The notes under the pieces were generated by a model. That model made no database searches. It was not told the origin of the DNA and saw only the letters and a list, made by a program, of their open reading frames with translations. Position numbers and translations under genes: made by a program. Shown here piece by piece: positions 46,807 through 57,197 of a stretch of 64,000 nt of DNA. How positions within the stretch are numbered: position 1 is the first letter of the stretch; each line of letters opens with the position of its first letter. The DNA is from Nyssa sinensis (taxonomy: Eukaryota; Streptophyta; Magnoliopsida; Cornales; Nyssaceae), in assembly GCA_008638375.1 (NCBI GenBank), contig CM018031.1:6286062-6350061 (forward strand), given 5' to 3'.

Positions 46807-48736
46807 GATGACTTCAATTATTTGTACAGTATATAAATTTGATGGAAAATCTCATTTTCATATTTGAGAAAATACGATGATAATATTTTTTGGTTCAAGT
46901 GGTTTGACAACAAAGTTCATTAAGGAAGAGCTGGCAGAAGATGCAGATAAGTCAACAAGGCAAGTACATTTCAAAACTTTAAATTGTATTCATCAAACTT
47001 TAGATATTTCTGTTCTTAGTAAAATTTCACATGTTCAGTCTGCGAAACAAGCATGATATATTCTTAAAAAAATATATGTTGGTATTGAATAAGGTGAAAA
47101 AGGCTAGATTACAAAAATTGCATAGAGATTTTGAGTTGTTGCAGATGAAAAAATCAGAAACTATTTCTGAGTATTTTTCGCGGACCGCGGCACTTGTTAA
47201 TGAGATGAGGACTAATGGTGAACAAATAACAGACCGTCAAATTGTTGAAAAAATTCTTCGAAGCTTGACACTGCGGTTTGAATATAAAGTGACAGCTATT
47301 GAAGAGTCAGCTAACTTAGAGTCTATGACAGTGGATGAATTACAAGGTTCGTTGACAGTTTATGAACAACACTTGAATGAGAGATCAAAAAATTCTGTGA
47401 AGGAAGCTTTGCAAGCTCAATTAAATTTAAAGAATGAAAAAGGCGAGTCTCAGAATAATGGAGGATTTAATCAACGTTTTCAAGGCTACCAAAATAGAGG
47501 GCAGAATCACAACAATAGAGGAGGCAGAGGCAATAATGGGCAAAACAGATTTGGTGGAGGAAGAGGCAGAGGCAACCAGTGGCAGAACAACAATCAGTGG
47601 CAAAATAATAATTGGCAGCACAGACCAGTCCAAGGAAGAGGGGATGGTAACAATTCTAATCCACAATCTCATAAATCCAATATTCAATGTTTTAATTGTG
47701 GCAAGTTTGGGCATAAAAAATCTGAGTGCAGATCTAGAAGGCCGAATAATAGAGATCATCAAGCTAATGTTGCTGAAAATAATCCTGGTGGTAATAATGA
47801 AGTAGAAACCGTGTTGCTGGCTTGTAATGTTATGGATAATGATGATGGTGCTAAGTGGTATTTAGACACTAGCTGTAGTAATCACATGTGTGGTGAGAAA
47901 GACATGTTTTCTGATTTGGATGAGTCCGTTCGATCAAAGGTAAAGTTTGGAAACAATTCAAAGATACCTGCGATGGGTAAAGGCAGAATAGCAATCAGAT
48001 TAAAGAATGGGTCTCACAAGTATATTTCAGATGTGTTTTATGTACCAGGTTTGAAACAAAATTTGTTGAGTACGGGACAACTTTCAGAAAGAGGTTATGA
48101 TATGCGAATCCACCATGGAGTTTGCACAATTAATGATGACCGTTTAAGGCTAATAGCAAAGGTAAATATGACTCAAAATCGTTTATTTCTATTGAGTATT
48201 AAATGTGAGAATTTACCTTACTTTAGTTCTATGATTAATGATGATAGTTGGTTATGGCATATACGGTTTGGGCATGTAAATTTTGGCAGTCTTAATTTTT
48301 TTGCTAGAAAACATTGGGTTTCTGGTTTGCCTGTCATTGATATCCCAAATAGAGTTTGTGAAACTTGTGTTATGGGAAAGAAACATAGAGATGCGTTTCC
48401 TACAGGAAATTCATGGAGAGCCAAGAGACCTTTGGAGTTGATACACTCAGATTTGTGCTCAGTGGAGGTACCTTCTAATGGTGGCAGTAGGTACTTTATT
48501 ACTTTTATTGATGATTTTAGTAGAAAAGCATGGGTTTATTTTTTGCAACATAAATCTGATGCTTGTGATACTTTTAAAAAATTCAAGGCCTATGTTGAAA
48601 AGCGAAGTGGATTTCAAATTAAAACTTTGAGAACTGACAGGGGTACAGAATATCTTGTTTGTGATGATTTTTTGGAGAGACATGGTATTAGGCATCAGTT
48701 GACTGCTAGATATACTCCACAACAAAACGGAGTAGC
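46807..48736 (+). pseudogene. copia gag, protease and integrase (first part)
   Basis: Gag opens at ATG 46807 (MTSIICTVYKFDGKSHF), with stops before 47031, where a long frame begins. UBN2-type gag text follows (KKARLQKLHRDFELLQMKKS, RQIVEKILRSL, KVTAIEESANLESM), then a Gly/Asn/Gln-rich linker and the CCHC zinc knuckle CFNCGKFGHKKSEC near 47687-47728. The protease has WYLDTSCSNHMCG: Ser stands where the family usually has Gly or Ser after Asp-Thr, so activity is unclear. GAG-pre-integrase reads LWHIRFGHVNFGSL and CETCVMGKKH. The integrase core has HSDLCSVE and FIDDFSRKAWVYF up to RTDRGTEYL and PQQNGVA at 48736, where a solo LTR interrupts it. The core and its third acidic residue continue toward the break. 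Confidence 0.9.
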
Positions 48737-49962
48737 TGATCTGTCGTGGAAATCAATCAAATTACCAAACTAAACTACTAGTATAGTAGAGAAGTAAGGG
48801 TCGAACCCACAGAGACTGTTAATTGTTTAAAAACCCAAAGTTGAGATTAACTTTAATTCAAATTCACAAAGAGTGATTGTTTGTTGATTCTTTCCTAAAA
48901 TTAAATGAGAACTATACTTAAAAAAAATATTTAACTGAATTAATGAGAAATCAAATTAAAAAAGAATTCCTAGGGTGTTGAATCCACCACTAATCTTGTA
49001 ACTAGCTTCAATTGTATTAATTCTTAGGTCATTCAATTTGGATGTAAAAGACGTATTTTGGCTACAAGCCTCAATACAATCATCAAGAAAATCATGCACC
49101 AAAACCCTAAGCACGAATCATCTTTGGTCAACACAAATTGTCTACGCTAATTCTAAGGTCATAGTCACAATTTGTTTTCCCTCAGTTATGACTCGTCCTA
49201 CGGTTTTAATGTATGTACACATATTACTATTGTATAACTACATAAACAAAATCACAGAAATTGATTATGTGAAACTGAATAATACGATCAATGCTTTAAT
49301 AAAACTCTAATGTTATACAATCAACATCCAAGACTAATTAACCCAAAAATAAAATACAAAAAAAAAAAAAGCAATATTACTTGACTAGGGTTTCATCTAA
49401 ACCCTAGGAATGAGAGAACTTAGCCCATGATCGTGGAAGAGGAAACCACCTATAGCCACGGAGTTCTTCATCTTCTTCTTTAAAGTCGTCTCCTTCCTTC
49501 TTCTCCTCCTCTAGATCTCCCAAAACGGCCTCCTCCTCTTTCCAAAACCCTAGCTTACAATAATATTCCCTTTTTTCCAAAAATACCCCCACTACATAAG
49601 AATTCAGGAAAATAAACCAAAATCCCAGTAATTAGACATTAGGGGCCCAAAAAGGGAGTCTAAAGCACTCCAAAATAGAGCCTATAGTGCTAAAATAGGC
49701 CCTGGTCCACCTATATATGAATCAAGCCTCTCTTCTAACCCAAAATCACTTGTTTTCCTACTTCTTTTAGCACTTCAAAGCCCAATATTTTCCTTTTGCT
49801 CCAAATCCACCACGAAATCATCAACTTTGACGAGCTTTCTCTACAAAAAGACAAAACAAGAATTAACTAGCAAATGTATATAGATTGGAGAAATTAAAAT
49901 AATAAAAATGCAAGAATATCCAGGGTTAACAACATAAATATGTACTTTTTAACCAGTTATCA
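48737..49962. mobile_element. 1.2-kb solo LTR inside the copia integrase, TSD GTAGC
   Basis: Begins TGATCTGTCGTGG and ends CCAGTTATCA (TGAT...ATCA ends). A 5-bp duplication GTAGC flanks it (48732-48736 and 49963-49967), and integrase coding text resumes exactly on the far side (GVA then ERKNRT). No coding domains or primer site were seen, so it is read as a solo LTR of another retrotransposon. A minus-strand open frame at 49404-49592 is rich in Glu and Lys and probably has no function. Confidence 0.85.
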
Positions 49963-49967
49963 GTAGC

Positions 49968-52151
49968 GAAAAGAAAGAATAGAACTGTTATGGATATGGT
50001 TAGATGCATGATGAAATTTAAAAATTTGCCTAAAGGATTTTGGGCTGAAGCGGTTGCTTGTGCTATTTATGTTTTGAATATGTGCCCTATTAGAAGTGTT
50101 TCTAACAAAACCCCGCAGGAAGCTTGGAGTGGACAAAAGCCTGTCATTAAACACCTAAGGGTGTTTGGATGCATTGCATATGCTCATAGTGCCAGATCAT
50201 CTTAGAAAGAAACTTGATGATAGAGGTGAAAAATGTATTTTTATTGGCTACAGTCAATTGTCAAAAGCCTACAAGTTGTATGATCCAATAACAGAGAAAG
50301 TGGTTATTAGTCGTGATGTGACTTTTGATGAGCAAGGAGTTTGGGATTGGTCTCAGAATGATCAAATTCAGCCACCTTTAATTTTTAATAATGCAGATCC
50401 GCAGATTGAAGTACAGAGTGAGCCTCAGATTAGTGATCCTCTATCTTCAGATGTGTCATCATCTCATGCAGAGTCCTCCAAGCGTCCTCAACGCCAACGC
50501 CACTTGCCTGCTCGCTTACAGGATTATGTTGTTGGTAGTGATAATGAGCCAACTAATGAAGATTTAGTGAATTTTGCTTTATTTTCAGATTGTGATCCAG
50601 TGACTTTTGAAGAAGCCTCTCGTGATGATCATTGGATTAAAGCCATGGATGATGAGATCCATGCAATTGAGAAGAACAACACATGGCAACTTACTACTCT
50701 TCCTAGTGGTAAGAAATCAATTGGTGTGAAGTGGGTGTACAAGACAAAGTATAAGCCCAATGGTGAGGTAGATCGCTTTAAAGCGAGATTGGTGGCTAAG
50801 GGTTACAAACAAAAGCCAGGTATTGATTATTTTGAGGTGTTTGCTCCTGTTGCTAGACTTGATACAGTTCGTATGTTTGTTTCTCTTGCCGCTCAAAATA
50901 ATTGGAGAATTTTTTAAATGGATGTTAAATCTGCTTTCTTAAATGGTGTACTTGAAGAAGAGGTTTATGTTGAGCAACCTGCTGGCTATGTGATAAAAGG
51001 GCATGAAAACAAAGTCCTTAGATTGCATAAGGCTTTGTATGGATTGAAGCAAGCTCCAAGAGCGTGGTATACACGCATTGATTCTTGTTTTGGTGAGCAT
51101 GGTTTTGAGAGATGTCCTTATGAGCATACTTTATATGTCAAGTCTAATTCACATGGTAATATTCTTATTGTGTGCTTATATGTTGATGATTTAATATTTA
51201 CTGGCAATAATCCAAAGTTGATTTCAGAATTCAGGGAGGCTATGATAGCTCATTTTGAGATGACAGATATGGGACTAATGTCTTATTTTCTTGGCATTGA
51301 AGTTGTTCAAACAGATGGTGGAATTTTTATTTTATAGAAAAAATATGCCAATGATATTTTGAAAAGGTTCAAGATGGACAAGTCCAATCCGATTTTGACT
51401 CCAGTTGAGGAGAGGTTGAAGTTGGTGAGAGATGGTACAGGTGATCTTGTGAATCCAACCTACTTTAAAAGGTTGGTGGGAAGCTTGAGATATTTGACTT
51501 CTACTAGGCCAGATATTGTGTTTGGTGTTGGATTGATTAGTAGATTTATAGGAGACTCCACATCAATCTCACTTACAAGCTGCTAAACGGATTTTGCGAT
51601 GCATTAGAGGTACACAAAATGATGGTATTTTTTACTCATCCTCTAACAGTTTGGAACTTGTTGGATATACAGATAGTGATTGGGCAGGTGATACTGAGAT
51701 GAGAAAGAGTACTTGAGGATATGTCTTCCATCTTGGTTCTGGTGTATTTTCTTGGTCTTCTAAAAAGCAGCAGGTTGTTGCTCTTTCAACAGCAAAGGCA
51801 GAGTACATTGCAGCAGGGAATACTGCTACTCAAGCAGTTTGGTTACGGCGGATGCTTGGTGTTCTACAACACAAGCAGGATGGACCTACAACCATATTTT
51901 GTGATAGCAAGTCAGCCATTGCATTGACGAAGAATCCAGTTTTTCATGGGAGAAGCAAACACATTGATATCAAGTTTCACTTCATTCGTGACTTGGTAAA
52001 TGACAAGGAGATCCACCTTGAATTTTGTCCGTCTGAAGAACAAATTGCAAATATTTTTACAAAATCGCTCAAGAAAAATTCCTTTTTGAAGTTGAAGAGA
52101 TTGCTTGGCATGGTGAAGCTTGAAAACCTTGGTTTAAGGGAGACAATGTAA
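49968..52151 (+). pseudogene. copia integrase C-terminus, reverse transcriptase and RNase H
   Basis: Integrase resumes with ERKNRTVMDMVRCMMKF and FWAEAVACAIYVLN. A one-base frame change occurs near 50190, then [20 protein letters not shown] follows. Reverse transcriptase includes [69 protein letters not shown] and the catalytic YVDDL near 51179-51193. RNase H includes DSDWAGD, LSTAKAEYIA, FCDSKSAIAL and KHIDIKFHFIRD. Defects: TAA at 50915-50917 and TAG at 51335-51337 at Gln positions, a frameshift near 51560-51580, and TGA near 51715 (KST*GY). The frame ends with LGLRETM and TAA at 52149-52151, overlapping the start of the 3' LTR. Confidence 0.92.
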
Positions 52152-52697
52152 GCCAATTAAACCAAGCTATATCTTTAGTAGGATTTTTAAAGTTGAGTCA
52201 TGGTAATAATAGGATTTGATTTATTCTAATCCTAATGAGACTACGAGTGCTTATCTTAGTGGGAGTGGATATTTTAATTCAATTAGGATTAAAAATCTTA
52301 ATTGTATTAGGATTAGACATATTATATATATATATATATATATATGGTTGCATGTGGACGAAAGCGTGCAGAAGCCAGAAAAGAAAAAGCCACGATGGGA
52401 GCCGTGAGCTAGCCCATAAAATATTGTTTTTCTTATTTCAATAAAGTTGTTTGATTTGTTCTAAAAGGGCCTGAACGTGCTGGCTGTTTGTGTTACTGAC
52501 CTATTTGATTTGTTGATGGATTCTTACCAAATAATCCCATATTTGAGTCTAATTTCTTCTTCTTCGTAGCTCTGCTTTTGTTCATTTTGTTTAGTTCCTT
52601 GGCCATCACTATTTGCCCTTTTTGTCATATTGAAGATTTATTCTCAATAAAAATTTTGTTTCCTCACATTTTAGGAGATTATTTTTTGGATCTAACA
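52147..52697 (+). repeat. 3' LTR of the copia element (551 bp)
   Basis: Same ends as the 5' LTR (TGTAAGCCAATTAAACC … GGATCTAACA). By eye it differs at scattered single bases and in the length of the TA run, so the insertion is not brand new. The stop codon of pol lies in its first bases. Confidence 0.92.
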
Positions 52698-52702
52698 ATG
52701 TC

Positions 52703-53110
52703 TCATGCACTTGATATAATTCTTGTGACTTTTCAACTTCTTCTTCATTAATAAATGTGGTTATGTACCTAATTCAATTCCTTGCTGAGTGCATAGATGT
52801 TCCACATTCTGAAACAATCTCTTCATCTAGAATTTAACTCGTGTTTCATTTGAATCTTTTAGGCTCCGGCAAGCATGATGATGAGTCACCACAATACACA
52901 ATCACAAATATCAAATTATTAATTTCTGCAGCATATAAAAATAATAGACATTGATAATATCAGCCCTCTTGCAGTATTTTAGAGTTTTAACTTCACTATA
53001 ACAAGATTCTCCTTGGAAATCAGTATCTCACCTTATGTGTTGCTCCAACCATGATAAGAAAGATAAAAGAAATCACCAATTGCGATTGTGTGGAAGCAGG
53101 TTTCACATTG
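52703..53110. repeat. Duplicate of 29135-29600 on the far side of the copia element
   Basis: The sequence resumes homology with 29.1-29.6 kb exactly after the ATGTC target duplication: CAATCTCTTCATCTAGAA, CGTGTTTCATTTGAATC, CTCACCTTATGTGTTGCTCC. The copia thus inserted into a pre-existing copy of that segment. Confidence 0.7.
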
Positions 53111-53339
53111 TCACGGTCCACATAAAGAGAAGTTATTGAATGAGATTATTGAAGTGGTGTGATGATGTCTCACAAATTTTTTACACATTATCCAAATTAT
53201 AGAAAAAAAATTATTGTAAATTTTGCAAAAATTGAGTTTGTGAAGACGCTCACATCACACTAGATAAGGATGTGATGTGACTTTCCCACTTAATAATTTC
53301 TCTCGCACAAGTTGACAAGGCGGAGCCAAAAAAAAAAAA
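53111..53339. other. Spacer, no feature seen
   Basis: AT-rich sequence with no coding potential or clear repeat relation, apart from an A run near 53330. Confidence 0.4.
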
Positions 53340-53830
53340 AAGGTCATGCACCTAAGAGTCCTTGAAAAATGCTAAAATTATTATTTAGCCCAAATCCAAA
53401 CATATTAATCGATAAAATCATCTAAGTTATTCAGTGCTAAAAATGTCACTTGCAACAAATTTTTCATGAAATCAGGAGCAGTTATAATTTTTTTTTTTTT
53501 TGCAAATCATTAAAATTCAATAATTTAAAATTTATAAATCTATTTTTAATAAAAATTATATATTTAGATTCTAAACAACGAGATGTATTAAACAATATTC
53601 ATATTAAATATAAAATTCTAAAGAAAAAAAATCATTCCGAAAGTGTAAAATTTTGTCTTAATGAAATTGTAAAATTTTATACTTTTACAATGAAAAGCTT
53701 AGTCTCAGCGTAAATTTTTACACTTTTCAAAACTGTAAAATTTCACAATTTTATAAAAATTGAGAAATTTTCATGGCCACATGTTGAATGCTCAAATCTG
53801 ACTTTCAAGATTGAGGGAATTTGTAAAAAA
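53340..53830. repeat. Diverged duplicate of 62280-62770
   Basis: Both segments contain, in order, AAGAGTCC, TGAAAAAT, CTAAAATTATTAT, AAACATATTAATC, TTTGCAAATCATTAAAATT, TCTAAAGAAA or similar, GTGTAAAATT repeats and CACATGTTGAATG or CACATATTGGATG. Same orientation, about 9 kb apart. Confidence 0.7.
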
Positions 53831-53929
53831 AAAAAGGTATTTAAATTACGAGTGATTAAAAATATACTCTTTATAAAAGTATAAAAATATTATACTATTA
53901 CAAATGTGTAAAATTTCACATTATTAAAC

Positions 53930-54150
53930 ATCACTATAGTACATGTATTTTTTTCTCAAAACAGACATAGAAAACTGACTTTGACAATTTTATATGGTTA
54001 AATCTTAAAAAAATATATAAAATGCATATACAATTCGCATAAAGTGATGAATAGAGCATCAAGTTATAACTGTTTGAATTCGTAACCAAAACAAAGAGAT
54101 TTTTCTAAAAAAAAAAAAACAAACATTGAGGCTTATAATGCCCTTTATTA
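53930..54150. repeat. Dispersed block (relative of 56960-57170)
   Basis: Shared phrases in order include AAAACAGACAT, AATTTTATATGGTTAAATC or a variant, CAAGTTATA, TGTTTGAATTCGTAACC and GCTTATAATGCCCT. The same block precedes non-autonomous element B. Confidence 0.65.
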
Positions 54151-54329
54151 TCCCCAAAGAGAAGATAACAAAACTTTAAAATATGTATTTTTGATGGTTC
54201 GTATCAGTAAAATAATCTTCAATAAATAAAACAAATGTAAATAATAAATTTATTATCAGGAAAGAAAAGTAGCAAATTTACTACTGAAAAAAGAATATGT
54301 AATTATACTTTTTTTTATATTAAAAATTT

Positions 54330-54581
54330 GTGATACTCAATAAATATATAACATTCTTTTATCTTTATATCAAAAAATCATTAGGAGTAATTGTTAATTA
54401 AAATGTAAAAATTAAAAATTATTAGTTTTATTGGAATGTCAAATTTTAATGTAAGATATCAAATTTATATATGAAATATCAAAAACACATTTTTTTCACC
54501 CTTTTTATTTTTATTCATCTCTTGAAAATGGTCTTTAACTTTTTAAAAAGTTATTTGTCGTGTTGTGTCGGCAGGATATGT
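54330..54581. repeat. Block R, copy 1, with an uninterrupted insertion-site sequence
   Basis: Starts TGTGATACTCAATAAATA and runs to GTGTCGGCAGGATATG. Copies are at 56171-56420 and onward, and at 60005-60250 and onward. At its left edge the GATAC|TCAATAA junction is uninterrupted, whereas in the other copies an LTR element sits between GATAC and this block. Confidence 0.75.
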
Positions 54582-54586
54582 GATAC

Positions 54587-56170
54587 TGTACCCAATTAAA
54601 TTTGGTTAATATAGTTTTAATAAGATTCTTAATTTTGAGTCTTAATAATATTTGATATGTTTTAAGTAAGAGTTAAATAATTTATTATTAGTAAAATTAG
54701 GAATCTTTATTATAGTAAAAATAGTATTATTAATTTGAATAAAATTAAAATTCTTAATTATATTATGATTAAAATTATGATATTATATATATATAGGCAC
54801 TATGTGTCACATGGGATTGTGCCCAAGCCGTGAATAAAGTGAGGCTACCAAAAAAAAGTGAGATTAAGTTTTCAATATACTTTCGTTATTCTCGAGGCTC
54901 AACATTAGTCAGTTTCTTTTGCTATCTTTCTCTATACTTTAATATAACAAAAGTTTGATTATTCGAATATGAGTGTGAATGGTGATTTGACTGCAACGTG
55001 GTGACACCATTATTTCGTTGCGAGTTTTTTTTTTTTTTTGGATTTGGATCTAACAATAAGTATCCTATTTCTTACTTCGTGAAAAGAATTTCACTTGTTT
55101 ATACAGTTTATAAATTTGATAAAAATAAATTTTAATAATTAAAAAAAGTGTGATGATGACTTTTTTTTTATTTAAGTAATTTGATGATGAAATTCATTAA
55201 AAAAGAACTTACAGCAAATGCAAATAAGCAAATAAAACGAATACATTTTAAAACTTTAAATTGTATTAGGATTAAATTTTATATAATCTATATATATATA
55301 TATTAGGATTAGATTTTATATAATCTATATATATATATATATAAAAGCATGTAGTGTGCAACGGAAAAAAAAAAAATAACAATGAACCGTAGCCCAAAAA
55401 AAACTAGTGGCGTGAGGTGGAAAGAATTTTTGATTCAATAAAATTTCTTTGCATGTTTTTCTAGGCAAGCTTATGTCTTATCTTTCTTTTTCTTTTCTTT
55501 TTTTGATTCTTTATATCAAAAATTATATTTTTTTTCTTTTATTCCAAGGTTGATATGATTTAATTAAACAATATTCTTACTTTATTTTGTTCATATTTAT
55601 GAAAAATTTATAAATTTAACAAATTAGCAGACACATCAATAGTAGTTACTTTATATTCAAAATAATTTTTTTTTTAAAGTTGAAGAAATTACTTGATATA
55701 GTGAAACTTGAAAAGCTTGGTTTACGGGAAGTAATACAAGCCAATTAAACCACGTTAATATAGTTTTAGTAGTATTTTTAATTTTGAGTCTTAGTAATAT
55801 TAGATATTTTTTAGGTAAGAATTGAATAATTTATTGCTAGTGAGATTAGAAATTTTTATTTTAGTGAAAATAGTATTATTAGTTTGAATAGAATTATGTA
55901 ATTAAAATTATGATATTATATATATATATATATGAACATTATGTGCCGCATGGGATTGTGCCCTACCAAAAAGAGTGAGATTTAAAGTTTTCAATACACT
56001 TCATTATTTTCGAGGCTCAGCATTAGTCAATTTCTCTTGCGATCTTTCTCTGTGCTTTAATAACAAAAGTTTGATTATTCTGATATGAGTGTGAATGGTA
56101 ATTTGACTGCAACATCGTGACACTATTATTTCGTTGTAAATTTTTTTCATTTTTAAATTTGAATCTAACA
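54587..56170 (+). mobile_element. Non-autonomous copia relative A (deleted internal region)
   Basis: The 5' LTR (54587-55055) starts TGTACCCAATTAAA and ends GGATCTAACA. The 3' LTR (55735-56170) starts TACAAGCCAATTAAACC and ends GAATCTAACA. Both are diverged relatives of the LTRs at 46214 and 52147. The internal region of about 680 bp keeps only a gag N-terminal relic (cgtgaaaagaatttcacttg onward, about 55078-55265) and the last pol codons (a LKKLLDIVKLEKLGLRE-like reading, 55680-55730). Everything between is replaced by non-coding TA-rich DNA. It cannot encode proteins and would depend on a full copia. TSD GATAC on the left (54582-54586) versus TATAC on the right. Confidence 0.78.
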
Positions 56171-56800
56171 TATACTCAATAAATATATAACATTTTTTTA
56201 TCTTTATATCAAAAAGTTAAAAGACTACTTGTTAATTAAAATGTAAAAGTAAAAAATTAAAATTTGTTAGTTTTATTAGAATGTCAAATTTTAAAGTAAG
56301 ATATCAAATTTATATATGAAATATCAAAAACAAATCTTTTCACCCTTTTTATTTTTATTCATCTCTTGAAAATGGTCTTAACTTTTTAAAAAGTTGTTTG
56401 TCGTGTTGTGTCGGCGGGATATGCTTTTGAAAAAGTCATTTGTACGTTTGTGTTGGCAGAAAAATCTTTCCATCGGATTCCATTGTGTCCCGGACCCCGC
56501 TGCATTGGACAACGTAAATGAATGTTTTGTGAGTCATATTAATAATATTAACAAACTAAAAGGATTTTATTCAAAAATAATATATCACTACTTGTAATCA
56601 TCATTCACTGACATTATTTTATCAACACTTTATAAAGTCACTCGTACTTTACAAGCCTTAAGGGGGAAAATTCATGTAATAATAGAGATAAATTATTTTT
56701 AGATTCACACAAAAGAATATTAATTTTATAAATTATTTTATTATTTTACATCTAAAATATTTTTTTACTATATTTTTTTAGTTGAACCATAAAACTTTGA
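56171..56800. repeat. Block R, copy 2
   Basis: Matches 60005-60590 over its whole length (ACTCAATAAATATATAAC, TCTTGAAAATGGTCTTAAC, TTGTCGTGTTGTGTCGGC, TTCCATTGTGTCCCGGACCC, CACTGACATTATTTTATCAA). It also matches 54330-54581 over its first part. No plausible gene. Confidence 0.8.
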
Positions 56801-57197
56801 AGCACTCCCAAAAATATATATATATATATTTACAAAATTGTATAAATCAATAACTTAAAAATTATAAATATGTTTTTAATAAGTTTTATTTATTTAGATT
56901 CTAAATATCAAGATCTATCAAACAAGATTTATATTATATATGAAAATTTAAAGAAAAAAAATTATTTTTGAAAACAGACATGAAAAATTGACTTTGGCAA
57001 TTTTAGATGGTTAAATCTCGAAAAAAATACAAAAAATGCATACACAATTCACGTAAAGTTAAAAATAAAGCGTCAAGTTATAGTTGTTTGAATTCGTAAG
57101 AATTCGTAACCAAAACAAAGAGAATTTTCTAAAAATAAAACATTGAAGCTTATAATGCCCTATGTAGGAAAAAATTAGATAAATAAATATGTGATAC
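56801..57197. repeat. Block shared with 53930-54150 and 60590-60720
   Basis: The first half (taacttaaaaattataaat…gattctaaatatc) is shared with 60610-60700 and, more distantly, with 53520-53640 and 62460-62580. The second half (aaacagacatgaaaaattgac … gcttataatgccct) is shared with 53950-54150. It ends GTGATAC immediately before element B. Confidence 0.65.

Larger units (their letters stand above)
46214..52697 (+). mobile_element. Full-length Ty1-copia retrotransposon, TSD ATGTC, inactive
   Basis: Complete LTR-to-LTR element of 6484 bp including a nested insertion. A perfect 5-bp duplication ATGTC flanks it at 46209-46213 and 52698-52702. Primer-binding site at about 46770-46781 and purine-rich tract (tttaagggagacaa) just before the 3' LTR. 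Domain order gag, protease, integrase, reverse transcriptase, RNase H defines Ty1-copia. Stops, frameshifts and the solo LTR in integrase make it non-autonomous. Confidence 0.93.

Noticed and set aside
49404..49592. Minus-strand Glu/Lys-rich open frame
   Set aside because: Entirely inside the 1.2-kb solo LTR; compositional frame from CT-rich sequence.
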